Source: a virus
Length of the DNA stretch: 23,787 bases
Direction: 5' to 3' (one strand)
Virus record (IMG/VR): IMGVR_UViG_3300012005_000053
Location: 1 to 23,787 of that record
Shown here: positions 16,101 through 22,817 of the stretch, piece by piece
Position numbering within the stretch: position 1 is the first letter of the stretch
How the letters are laid out: every line of letters begins with the position of its first letter
Program-made: the position numbers and the translations under genes
Notes under the pieces: generated by a model
Told to the model about the DNA's origin: nothing
What the model saw: the letters and a program-made list of their open reading frames with translations, nothing else
Databases searched by the model: none

Positions 16101-17603
16101 TTAGACAGCCTGTGAGCCGGTGAGGCTCTGGCCGATGTTGATGACAATGAACTCGGCGGGGGCTGCCAGAGCCAAGCCGATCTCGATGTTAACCACCCCT
16201 GCGTTCGCAGTCGACGGGGGGTTATTCTCAGCGTCGCACTTGATGTAGAACGCCTCCGACGGAGAGGAACCCTTGATCGCCCCTACCTGCCACTGGGTCT
16301 GCAGGAACTGCGAGATCACCTGGGTCAGGTAGTCCCAGAGGTCGGAGTCATTCTCCTCGAAGAGGGCTGGGCGAGAAAGTTCGGTAAGGGCGTACTTCAT
16401 ATAGATCAGCGTTCGCCGAACCGAGATGTACCGATCAGGCATACCTTGTTTGACCGTCCTCGCTCCCCAGATGCACAGACCAGCGCCTGGGGTTGTGCGA
16501 ATGACGTTGACGCCAAGGGGGTTCAAAGTATCCAGGTCAGTCGTGGAATAGCGGAACCTGGGAGCAAGGGCCCCACGCAGCGTGGTAGAGGTACCTGCAG
16601 GTGCCTTCTGAACGCCCTTGACCGTATCCGAACGGGCATACTGTCCTAGGACGAAGCCCCCGGGAGGAAGCGCGCGCGATGCCCCAGGTACTGCGTTGCT
16701 GGGGTCATCAGCGATAACCCACGGCGCATAAAGTGCCACCGTAGAGGACGCCGTTAGGGCCGAACCGCCAGAGAGAAGCGCGCCCTGGGCGGTAGCATTC
16801 GCCGCTGCGGTATCCGCATCTGCACCCTGTACGCCATCGACAACGAGGAACACATTCCCCTGTGTCTCCGCCCATGTGACGAGCGCGTTGATCGTCGTGT
16901 TCAAGAGGATCCCGGGAAGGTTGACATCCAGAGGAGTGATGATGCTATCCAGGGTCTGGGCGGCGGCGGAAAGGTCTGGTGAGCCTGTACCTTCCGTGCC
17001 ACTGGCCAACGACTGGGCGACCTGCACTGTCGGGGCGTTCACTGAGGTGTACGGGCTGGGCCCCATGTAGGCCAGCACAACAAGCGCAGAGCCGGATACC
17101 GGGGAGTTGACCACGTTGAGGGCGCTCCGGCTGTCAGCGGGGTCCAGAGACAGGTCATTGAAGCGCTCAACGGTGCTCCCCTTCGTGATGACCAGATCGA
17201 AGCGGGTAGCCGAAGCCACGAGGTCAACCGAAATCGAGTTACCCCACAAACCGGAAGCGACGGCGGTGACCTTCAGGACGTCAACAGGGGTGACCGGTGT
17301 GGAGTCCGTGAAGGTCTTGTTTGCGGCCACAGCGGAGGAGTTGACAGCACGAACAATGAAGCACCCGCCGCCCCCGTTGTTGAAGTACTCGTAAACGCTG
17401 TAAGGCAGGAGGTCACTGCCGTCACCGAAGCCACCGAACTTGGACATGTACTGTGACCAGGAGGTCACGAAGGTCGGAAGGATTGGGCCACCCTGCTTGG
17501 TGGTACCGACGAATGCCGCAGTGGCACTACCGGACGTGTCAACGCTCGGCTGGAGGGGGGTGAGCGTCTCATTGATATAGACGCCTGGGCGCTTGTAGAC
17601 CAT
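16101..17603 (-). CDS. Tail sheath protein
   Basis: The product is 500 aa. The N-terminus YKRPGVYINE is the classic sheath opening (PGVY..E), followed by TSGSATAAFVGTTKQGG and FGGFGDGSDLLPYSVYEYFN with NNGGGGCFIVRAV, all typical of phage tail sheath proteins. The C-terminal third (GLCIWGARTVK, YISVRRTLIYMKYAL, LQTQWQVGAIKGSSPSEAFY, EFIVINIGQSL) is the conserved sheath core that contracts around the tube. The ATG at 17603 has AAGGAG upstream. A 63-bp spacer separates it from the terminator gene. This gene is the clearest evidence that the phage has a contractile tail. Confidence 0.97.
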   Translation of the reverse strand: MVYKRPGVYINETLTPLQPSVDTSGSATAAFVGTTKQGGPILPTFVTSWSQYMSKFGGFGDGSDLLPYSVYEYFNNGGGGCFIVRAVNSSAVAANKTFTDSTPVTPVDVLKVTAVASGLWGNSISVDLVASATRFDLVITKGSTVERFNDLSLDPADSRSALNVVNSPVSGSALVVLAYMGPSPYTSVNAPTVQVAQSLASGTEGTGSPDLSAAAQTLDSIITPLDVNLPGILLNTTINALVTWAETQGNVFLVVDGVQGADADTAAANATAQGALLSGGSALTASSTVALYAPWVIADDPSNAVPGASRALPPGGFVLGQYARSDTVKGVQKAPAGTSTTLRGALAPRFRYSTTDLDTLNPLGVNVIRTTPGAGLCIWGARTVKQGMPDRYISVRRTLIYMKYALTELSRPALFEENDSDLWDYLTQVISQFLQTQWQVGAIKGSSPSEAFYIKCDAENNPPSTANAGVVNIEIGLALAAPAEFIVINIGQSLTGSQAV

Positions 17604-17666
17604 GGGTTACTCCTTGGTTAGTTATGTGCTTCCTTGGGATGCAGGTAATTGCTTCGAAGGGTAGTG

Positions 17667-18305
17667 CTAATGGACTACGAGGTTTTCAACGAGATGCGAA
17701 TCTTCGACACCGACGGCGATGTCAATTTCTGTGGCCGATGCTATGGCAGCAATGGTCGGGGGAATTTCGGTAGCGACGCGAATGACATAGTGAGTCCTGA
17801 AGACTCTCTTTCCATCATTGTCTTTTGCGGACTCGAACTCCGGGCCACCCTCAAGGAAGAGGCTGCGGACCGTTCCGTCTTCCGGAATTTCCAGATAGCC
17901 GAAGCGCGCGGGAAGGAGTTCCTGTTGAGCCAACTGCGCAACGAGTTCAACGTTATGCTGCTCCTTGCGGGAGTAGACGGTGACCTCGTAGTTGATGTTG
18001 TATGGGACTGGGAACTCAACGTTGTACGGGGATGTGCTGTAGTCCTCCACCAGTGAATTCCATGCGCCCTCAGACTCCGGGGTGTACAGAAGACGAGTCT
18101 TCCCCCGGTGCTCCCTCTCGTCGTCCTTGAGGATGCTCTGGTGCGCGATGACGATCAGCGGAAACGTCATGTTGGCGAACTCTGCCTCAGGCATGCGGTA
18201 GCGGCACAGGACAGGTCGGGCCCCGGCTCCGGCGTTGGTATCGGATACACTGAGGCCAGTCAACTTGGCCTTGAGCGCGGCATCCTCATTGAGAATCCAG
18301 GTCAT
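17667..18305 (-). CDS. Probable tail terminator / tail completion protein
   Basis: The product is 212 aa with no catalytic motif. The mixed alpha/beta pattern includes FPLIVIAHQSI, VPYNINYEVTVYSRKEQHNVEL and FRTHYVIRVATEI; YEVTVYS..., a helix and then a later strand resemble terminator/neck proteins that cap the tube and sheath at the head end. It stands between the stopper-type genes and the sheath, where the terminator is normally found. The ATG at 18305 overlaps the 57-aa gene by ATGA. A plus-strand open frame over the same bases (17649-18056) is judged a shadow. The role comes mainly from position. Confidence 0.68.
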   Translation of the reverse strand: MTWILNEDAALKAKLTGLSVSDTNAGAGARPVLCRYRMPEAEFANMTFPLIVIAHQSILKDDEREHRGKTRLLYTPESEGAWNSLVEDYSTSPYNVEFPVPYNINYEVTVYSRKEQHNVELVAQLAQQELLPARFGYLEIPEDGTVRSLFLEGGPEFESAKDNDGKRVFRTHYVIRVATEIPPTIAAIASATEIDIAVGVEDSHLVENLVVH

Positions 18306-18475
18306 CCGCGTCGACCTTTACGGCCAAGGCGCCGCAGCGCGGCGGAGACTATCGCTGGTGAGGCGGTTATGGCTAGGTACTTCGCTTGCTGGGCCTGGAA
18401 GCCCTTTACGAACTCTTGCAGGGAGGCCACGCTGGCAGCGGATTCCGCTGCAATGTCACGCCGTTTTGCGGGCAT
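18302..18475 (-). CDS. Small neck-region protein of unknown function
   Basis: The product is 57 aa: it begins MPAKRRDIAAESAASVAS, has a mid helix (LQEFVKGFQAQQAKYLAI) and ends basic (LRRLGRKGRRG). A strong Shine-Dalgarno GAGGTGA lies 4 nt before the ATG at 18475, and the stop overlaps the terminator start (ATGA), so it is almost certainly translated. I do not recognise a family. In other phages the slot between stopper and terminator often holds a small neck protein, so a structural or assembly role is possible. The basic tail might bind DNA; this is a guess. Confidence 0.75.
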   Translation of the reverse strand: MPAKRRDIAAESAASVASLQEFVKGFQAQQAKYLAITASPAIVSAALRRLGRKGRRG

Positions 18476-18542
18476 GGTTCACCTCACTGATCGAGACCGT
18501 ATGGGCAGATGTAAAAGCGCTGGGGTTGTTCGCATTCTCAGT

Positions 18543-19007
18543 TTACGGGGAGAGATGAAGGTCAAGGTAATCGGCAGCGCGCCGAAGTACTTCGGAGGAG
18601 TCTCCCAGAAGGCCTATCCCGGTATTGCAGTTTGCGCAGAGAAGAGAGCGCACCTTACCTGACGCATGACAATGATCCACGGACAGTCGTTTCGTGCTCC
18701 TGCTCTCCGGATGTCCGCATATAGCACAACAGCCTCCTTGGGAAGCCAGCAACTCGGCGTAGTCCTCTTCAGTCAAACCAAATCTTGCTTTTAGGTGGCT
18801 ACGGCGCTGCCCATCTGGGTCACCACCTGTACGGATGTACCTTGCTCTGCTTCTAAGCGCAACGCACTTCTTGCACGCCCACATCGGGAAGGGTCCGTAG
18901 GTCTTCCCCCGCTCATGGCGTAGCCGCATTGTAAACTCTTCTAGGGGTTTCTCGATCTTGCATACGTTACAGACTTTGACGTCTGTGAACCTCCGAGGTC
19001 TTGCCAC
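18543..19007 (-). CDS. HNH endonuclease, recombination endonuclease VII type
   Basis: The product is 154 aa. The N-terminal zinc-binding part has VCNVCKIEKPLEEF and WACKKC. Residues about 75-145 match the endonuclease VII fold: FGLTEEDYAELLASQGGCCA then ICGH, LSVDHCHASGKVRSLLCANC and NTGIGLLGDS. The DHCH with flanking CxxC pairs is the expected beta-beta-alpha-metal site. Such free-standing genes in structural operons are usually homing endonucleases rather than the phage's own Holliday-junction resolvase. The start is GTG at 19007 with AAAGGA 8 nt upstream. Flanking gaps of 67 bp on both sides contrast with the overlaps elsewhere in the neck operon, suggesting a later insertion. Confidence 0.9.
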   Translation of the reverse strand: MARPRRFTDVKVCNVCKIEKPLEEFTMRLRHERGKTYGPFPMWACKKCVALRSRARYIRTGGDPDGQRRSHLKARFGLTEEDYAELLASQGGCCAICGHPESRSTKRLSVDHCHASGKVRSLLCANCNTGIGLLGDSSEVLRRAADYLDLHLSP

Positions 19008-19020
19008 TACACCAGTCCTT

Positions 19021-19048
19021 TAGTATGAGCAAGTATTTGCTCATACTA
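19021..19048 (-). promoter_or_regulatory. Perfect 12-bp stem-loop upstream of the endonuclease gene
   Basis: TAGTATGAGCAA (19021-19032) and TTGCTCATACTA (19037-19048) are exact inverted repeats around a 4-nt loop. In the minus-strand mRNA the hairpin ends directly against the AAAGGA ribosome binding site of the endonuclease gene. It is AT-rich compared with its surroundings. There is no T-tract, so it does not look like an ordinary terminator. It may control endonuclease translation or mark the insertion boundary. Confidence 0.75.
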
Positions 19049-19074
19049 TTGTCTCGGCAATGAGGTGGAAGACG

Positions 19075-19593
19075 TTAGTCGCAGTACTTCGCGAACTGTG
19101 CGTCATTGACCAACTCATCCGGCTTCACCTGTGTGGCCTCGATTGAGACGACGATGTCTCTCCTCTGAATCTGCCCGAGGACATTGATCTTCATGACACG
19201 GAAGACTTTGTTGTCATAAACGATCCGGTCCAGAAGGTAGTCAGCCGTGGCCAAATCTGGGTGTGGGAACCCTGCCCTCGCATACTCCTTGAAACCCAAC
19301 GTAACGTGCAGGTCGTCGTTGTAGTAGAAGCCGGTGTCGTTGTCCTCGTTACCGGCCTCCTCGTGGATAACCTGCAGGCAAGGAAGATCAATCGGGCCAT
19401 TGTAGACGCGGCCACCCTCAGTGCCCTCGTCATAGATATCATGCACCGTCGAAGACTCACGCATGAATCGGAAGTACTCGATGTGGTCGCCATAGCCCTG
19501 CGTGTATCCGCGAAAACCCTCTTCGATCTCGTTGACTTCTTGGTCTGGGCTGAATCTTCCACGTTTCCAGTCAAGCCTAGCCATCAGAATCAC
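19075..19593 (-). CDS. Probable head-tail stopper / neck protein
   Basis: The product is 172 aa, acidic and rich in Tyr and Asp: MARLDWKRGRFSP near the start, YFRFMRESSTVHDIYDEGTE, DDLHVTLGFKEYAR, then YLLDRIVYDNKVFRVMKIN and RRDIVVSIEATQVKPDEL. A long loop followed by beta strands fits small barrel-type stopper proteins. It comes after the connector and before the terminator, where the stopper is expected. I use GTG at 19593, which has AAGG five bases upstream; the ATG three codons later (19584) is possible but has the ribosome site too far away. It overlaps the ParB-like gene by 17 bp. Assignment rests on size and order. Confidence 0.65.
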   Translation of the reverse strand: MILMARLDWKRGRFSPDQEVNEIEEGFRGYTQGYGDHIEYFRFMRESSTVHDIYDEGTEGGRVYNGPIDLPCLQVIHEEAGNEDNDTGFYYNDDLHVTLGFKEYARAGFPHPDLATADYLLDRIVYDNKVFRVMKINVLGQIQRRDIVVSIEATQVKPDELVNDAQFAKYCD

Positions 19594-19900
19594 TTGACCT
19601 TCGGTGAATGATCACAGGGACGGTGGGAACACGCGCAGCAATCGCAGACACCACTCGATGATGACCGTCCTGCATCGAATAGGCTTTCCTCCAGTCCTCG
19701 CTCAGCGGGTTCCAGCCCAGATCATTCTCATGAAGATGGATAGGCTCCTTGACACCATTCTCGCGGATGTCATCGGTCATCGACTGAAGTTCCTTAGAGC
19801 CGACTAGGTCCGACACATGGGCGCCATACTCATGGCTGTAGACGTCGTACAACTTAGCGCGGGGGAACTGCTGCGGGCTAAGGCTGTCTGAGGCAGCCAT
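19577..19900 (-). CDS. Small ParB-like domain protein
   Basis: The product is 107 aa. The second half has the ParB/Srx-type pattern: LQSMTDDIRENGVKEPIHLH followed by YSMQDGHHRVVSAIAARV and VPVIIH. DGHHRV corresponds to the conserved (D/E)GHHR phosphate-binding motif, and the preceding helix-strand fits. Larger ParB proteins bind DNA and CTP; small stand-alone versions in phages are mostly uncharacterised, some annotated as nucleases. Its start shares one base with the connector stop (TGATG) and its end overlaps the stopper gene by 17 bp, so it is embedded in the neck operon and co-expressed with structural genes. Whether it is a virion part, a nuclease or a DNA-packaging factor cannot be told from sequence. 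Confidence 0.75.
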   Translation of the reverse strand: MAASDSLSPQQFPRAKLYDVYSHEYGAHVSDLVGSKELQSMTDDIRENGVKEPIHLHENDLGWNPLSEDWRKAYSMQDGHHRVVSAIAARVPTVPVIIHRRSSDSDG

Positions 19901-20715
19901 CAGTAGTACCCGGCCCAGGCAGGGCTGGGAATGCCACTCTCATCAGCATTGCGCTCATCAATCGGAGGAAGCAGGCGCTGCGGAAGCGTGTAGTCGTCGA
20001 ACTCGCGCTCCTTGTAGATCGGGACCAACCGGCCAGTGGTGCGAGAGACCCGCCGAAGGGTGGACATCTCAATGCGGTGGATACCCACGTTAAGGGCCGC
20101 GCAGAGGGTGTCGTATTTATCGGTGAGGACGTCGATCTGGTTACGCATCTGCAGGTATCGCTGGGACCGCGCGATGTGGGTACCATCAGCGGTCGTGATA
20201 TCAATGTCTGTGCTCGCGTCCGTCGTCAATGCCCATAGGCACATGATCTGCACGAGGAGGACGAGCAACTGCTCCTCGACAGGCGGAAGATCTACCATTG
20301 TCAAGGGAACATCAACGTAGGAGATGAACCCTTCGACCGTTCGCATGCGCTTAGATACTGTCCGGCCGCTGGCATGCTGCAGGAAGGCATCCTCGACGTA
20401 GTCGGTTAGTTCCTCGTCCGCGAACATCCCAGCGGTTCTTCCATCGAGGAGGAGGGTGGTGCCGACCGGGAGCGGGTTGTAGTATCCGAACAGAAATAGC
20501 CGACCTTCAACCGCGTCAACGGCGAAGTCGGTCTGGTCCACGAGGTGGGTTAGGCCGTTGCTGTCTACTGCGTCGACTGTGGCGGCGGTGACTTGGGTCT
20601 CAGTGAGGTCATAGTCTCCAGCCTCCCCTGTGCCCGTAAAGGTGTCACGAAATGGCTTGCCACGATCCCCGAGTTCGCGTCGAACCCGGGCTACTAGGGA
20701 CGTGGCATCAGCCAT
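19900..20715 (-). CDS. Probable head-tail connector (adaptor) protein
   Basis: The product is 271 aa: an N-terminal helix (MADATSLVARVRRELGD), a beta segment (FTGTGEAGDYDLTETQVTAA then RLFLFGYYNPLPVGTTLLLD), then a mostly helical domain (FADEELTDYVEDAFLQHAS, LLVLLVQIMCLWALTTDAS, YLQMRNQIDVLTDKYDTLCA) and a basic C-terminal tail. Helical bundles with a long C-terminal arm are typical of gp6/gp15-type adaptors. The open frame extends to 20766, but those residues (RPRYWRWAGKK) are shadow of the upstream gene, so I start at ATG 20715, 4 bp after the previous stop. It is first in the connector-stopper-terminator order. Function is inferred from fold pattern and order. Confidence 0.65.
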   Translation of the reverse strand: MADATSLVARVRRELGDRGKPFRDTFTGTGEAGDYDLTETQVTAATVDAVDSNGLTHLVDQTDFAVDAVEGRLFLFGYYNPLPVGTTLLLDGRTAGMFADEELTDYVEDAFLQHASGRTVSKRMRTVEGFISYVDVPLTMVDLPPVEEQLLVLLVQIMCLWALTTDASTDIDITTADGTHIARSQRYLQMRNQIDVLTDKYDTLCAALNVGIHRIEMSTLRRVSRTTGRLVPIYKEREFDDYTLPQRLLPPIDERNADESGIPSPAWAGYY

Positions 20716-20719
20716 TTTC

Positions 20720-21394
20720 TTACCAGCCCAGCGCCAATACCGAGGCCGGGAACTGGATACTCTCACCTACGCCTGCGAGGAGCGCGGCGTCCAGTGACCA
20801 CACGTAGCGAACCTTCCCGGTAGAGCCTGTAGCAGCCTCCACTAGGGCTGCATGCGTGGCCTCTGAGGCCATCCCAGCCGAGAAGGGCCCATAGGTGAAC
20901 AAGGCACTGTTCGAAGTGCCACGGGGGCTCTGGTATGGGGCCAGATAGGACACCAGTTGTCGGGCGTACCCGGCGTCTGTGATCTCGGTTACGGTCAGCA
21001 TTGTCGCGTCGTCACCAGGATCTATGCTGAGCAGCGCAAGGTACGTATCCCCTGTATATGTGTTACCTGATACCGGAGTGATCGAGACTGAGGACCCAGC
21101 CGATGTTGTGACAATTGCTGTACCGCCCTGGGTGGCTGACAGGGTCAGGGTAGTCGTGGTGGGGACGGACTGGACGTAGTAGGTGGTGGCCGCAGCCAAG
21201 GGGGCCCCGGCTGTCATCGTACCCAGTTTGACCAAGTCGTTTACGAGAAGCCCATGGGCGGCTGACACTGTCAGCACTCCCGTGGTGATGGCTACGGTGA
21301 CCGTGCCGAGGCTGGCCGGGGTCCACACGTAAGGCTTACGGTTGGTAATGAAGTCCAGAACCATGCCAGCGAAAGTATCAGGCAGTCCAGGCAT
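20720..21394 (-). CDS. Fibre-like virion protein with inserted beta-rich module
   Basis: The product is 224 aa. Residues 1-28 and 112-224 belong together as a known phage fibre-type layout: FAGMVLDFITNRKPYVWTP, then TYLALLSIDPGDD, ITDAGYARQLVSYL, SNSALFTYGPF, and ESIQFPASVLALGW. Residues about 30-106 are a separate module beginning VLTVSAAHGLLVNDLVKLG that also occurs in the decoration-like protein encoded at 22186-22797. In the host protein the module sits just before the first core strand (YLALL). It is likely a capsid or neck appendage. The ATG at 21394 directly follows the previous stop (TAAATG). Confidence 0.72.
   Translation of the reverse strand: MPGLPDTFAGMVLDFITNRKPYVWTPASLGTVTVAITTGVLTVSAAHGLLVNDLVKLGTMTAGAPLAAATTYYVQSVPTTTTLTLSATQGGTAIVTTSAGSSVSITPVSGNTYTGDTYLALLSIDPGDDATMLTVTEITDAGYARQLVSYLAPYQSPRGTSNSALFTYGPFSAGMASEATHAALVEAATGSTGKVRYVWSLDAALLAGVGESIQFPASVLALGW
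21077..21307 (-). repeat. AHGL-type beta module, copy 1 (protein-level repeat)
   Basis: This stretch encodes residues about 30-106 of the fibre-like protein. Ungapped alignment by hand with copy 2 (22384-22611) gives 32 identical residues of 67, including shared AHGL, TTYYV/TEYFV, VPT and GGT blocks. It is a domain-level, not DNA-level, repeat. Confidence 0.75.
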
Positions 21395-21652
21395 TTACTT
21401 ACCAACCTTCTTGAACAGCCGCTGAAAGTCATCCAGCGGAAGGTGCGAGGAGCGTGGGTTAACGGAGCCTTCTGGCACCCATGAGAATAGGATGCCCTCG
21501 CTACCTCCGACACCAGGAATCGGCTTGGTATGGATGAGGTCAATAGAAACCTCGGTGCCTGTAAGTACAGCGCCAATACCAGTTCCGTGCCCTTCGGGTG
21601 CTGTCAGTGTGAACGTGTCACCCGTCTTGGGCTTGGTCTTCGTGATAGCCAC
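21395..21652 (-). CDS. Small beta-rich structural-region protein, unknown function
   Basis: The product is 85 aa: VAITKTKPKTGDTFTLTAPE, HGTGIGAVLTGTEVSIDLIH, then GGSEGILFSWVPEGS and a helical end DDFQRLFKKVGK. I do not recognise a family. I place the start at GTG 21652, which has AAAGAGG 5 nt upstream and leaves a 31-bp gap after the previous gene. In-frame ATGs at 21709 and 21727 would add 19 or 25 residues and overlap the previous gene, but have no ribosome site. Its stop abuts the next start (TAAATG). Position between capsid and connector genes suggests a head or connector accessory. Confidence 0.7.
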   Translation of the reverse strand: MAITKTKPKTGDTFTLTAPEGHGTGIGAVLTGTEVSIDLIHTKPIPGVGGSEGILFSWVPEGSVNPRSSHLPLDDFQRLFKKVGK

Positions 21653-21683
21653 GGAAGCCTCTTTCTTAGCCGGGGAAACTCGT

Positions 21684-22058
21684 TCAGTGCCAGACGTACC
21701 CAAGTTCATCAAGACGCGAGTAGACATGGTGTGGGGCCCGGTACTTGCGACCCTCTTCGAAGTCATAACTAGTCCCATGGCCGATGGTCATGTTCTCGAT
21801 CTTGGTGTTGACCCTGAACTCACGAACAGGCTCCTCTACCTCAACATCCTGGACCTCGTTAACGACCGGAGTGTCAACCATCGGGGCCTCGGTGTAGTCG
21901 ACGACCCCATCCTCTTTCTCTGCAGCCGCAGCGGCATTAGCAAGGGAAATCTCTCCCTCACGCTGACGAATGGCCTCAGCGTTGTCATCGGCCATCTGGG
22001 CCTTCTTGCGGCCGGTCATGTTGGCGGGGGAAACTCGGGAAACTGAAGCAGCGGACAT
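21684..22058 (-). CDS. Unknown head-region protein with acidic middle
   Basis: The product is 124 aa. The N-terminal half is polar and low-complexity (SANMTGRKKAQMADDNAEA-like region followed by LANAAAAAEKEDG), the middle is acidic (VQDVEVEEPVREF), and the C-terminal 45 residues look folded: RVNTKIENMTIGHGTSYDFE, then KYRAPHHVYSRLDELGYVWH. Short phage proteins ending with such a helix and strand are common after capsid genes but are functionally unassigned. The ATG at 22058 has GGAG 6 nt upstream; an upstream TTG (22070) is in frame but unneeded. It follows a 127-bp gap with inverted repeats. Confidence 0.75.
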   Translation of the reverse strand: MSAASVSRVSPANMTGRKKAQMADDNAEAIRQREGEISLANAAAAAEKEDGVVDYTEAPMVDTPVVNEVQDVEVEEPVREFRVNTKIENMTIGHGTSYDFEEGRKYRAPHHVYSRLDELGYVWH

Positions 22059-22185
22059 ATCATTCTCCAAGATTAGGGCGCGAGTGTTTTGGTCTTACTA
22101 GAACAGCGTAATGGGGAAGTCCCCCAGACTGTGAGCCTGAAGGACTTCTACATGAGTCTAAGGATTCACCCTGTTTGAGCAGTCC
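22059..22185 (-). promoter_or_regulatory. Structured intergenic region after the capsid/decoration genes
   Basis: At 127 bp this is the longest gap between adjacent minus-strand genes apart from the region holding the plus-strand gene. It contains three inverted repeats: TGGGG/CCCCA (22112-22116 and 22122-22126), GAAGTCC/GGACTTC (22116-22122 and 22142-22148) and AAGGACT/AGTCCTT (22140-22146 and 22181-22187). They share bases, so only some can form at once. No T-tract follows on the minus strand, so this is not a standard terminator. It may adjust downstream expression or protect the 3' end of the capsid mRNA; I saw no clear promoter. Confidence 0.45.
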
Positions 22186-22797
22186 TTAGTAGGTGATGTA
22201 CTCCACGGTCACATCGAGGTCAGCCGCACTGGTGCCAAATCCGAGTACTGACATCTTGACGGTATCCCCTGCAGCGAACTTCGGGCTGTAGGGAGCAGCA
22301 GGCTGCGGAACGACACCATTCACTGCAGCCGCGTTCGAGACGGTCGCGTTGGCCAGGATCGTCGGCTGGTCCGAAGACTTGGACAGTGAGAGGGCCGTGC
22401 CACCAGTCGTGATGTCGATGACCGTACCGCCGAGGGTCGCGGCAACCGTCAGTGAGGTCGGGGTAGGAACCGTGAGCACGAAGTACTCGGTAACTGCCAC
22501 AAGGCCGACGATGCTGGTTACGGCGCCAAGGCGAACCTTGTCACCCACGGCCAGACCGTGGGCGGTCGGAACAGAGAGCGTGTCGGTAGCCGCCACCGCA
22601 GTGACAACGCCGCGGGAGTAGACCGACGTGGTGTTCACGGAGATGTCGACGATCAGGGGGGCGGTTGTACCGGTCGTGCCGTTCACGGCCAGTGCACCGA
22701 CGACCTCACCGGCAACCGGGAATACTGCCCGGTCCTTGTCTCCAGTGGAGATGGTCCCCGTGGACTCGAACTTCAGAAATTGACGGACGTCAGGCAT
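22186..22797 (-). CDS. Head decoration/fibre-like protein with inserted beta module
   Basis: The product is 203 aa, encoded directly after the capsid gene. Residues 1-62 and 138-203 together fit a jelly-roll phage protein pattern: VVGALAVNG, TAPLIVDISVNTTSVYS, then QPTILANATVSN, FAAGDTVKMSVLGFG and ADLDVTVEYITY. Between them, residues about 63-138 form a distinct module (TLSVPTAHGLAVGDKVRLG, then TEYFVLTVPTPTSLTVAATL and GGT) that is also present in the fibre-like protein encoded at 20720-21394. The module seems to be inserted in a loop of the jelly roll. A decoration or head-fibre role is inferred from position after the capsid gene. The ATG at 22797 has GAGGAG upstream. Confidence 0.75.
   Translation of the reverse strand: MPDVRQFLKFESTGTISTGDKDRAVFPVAGEVVGALAVNGTTGTTAPLIVDISVNTTSVYSRGVVTAVAATDTLSVPTAHGLAVGDKVRLGAVTSIVGLVAVTEYFVLTVPTPTSLTVAATLGGTVIDITTGGTALSLSKSSDQPTILANATVSNAAAVNGVVPQPAAPYSPKFAAGDTVKMSVLGFGTSAADLDVTVEYITY
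22384..22611 (-). repeat. AHGL-type beta module, copy 2 (protein-level repeat)
   Basis: This stretch encodes residues about 63-138 of the decoration-like protein and matches copy 1 (21077-21307) over 67 ungapped positions with 32 identities by hand count. The flanking parts of the two proteins are unrelated, so the similarity is limited to the module. Confidence 0.75.
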
Positions 22798-22817
22798 GTG
22801 CGCTCCTCAGCGATAGT

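Noticed and set aside
17649-18056. Plus-strand 135-codon frame with protein-like composition opposite the terminator gene
   Set aside because: The minus-strand gene has start overlap, operon context and plausible fold; the plus frame lacks a ribosome site and promoter.
20716-20766. Upstream start for the connector protein
   Set aside because: It would overlap the preceding gene by 47 bp and adds residues that look like shadow sequence.
21492-22046. Plus-strand 184-codon frame opposite two small head-region genes
   Set aside because: The minus frames have ribosome sites and abutting stops and starts; the plus frame crosses two genes and the gap between them.
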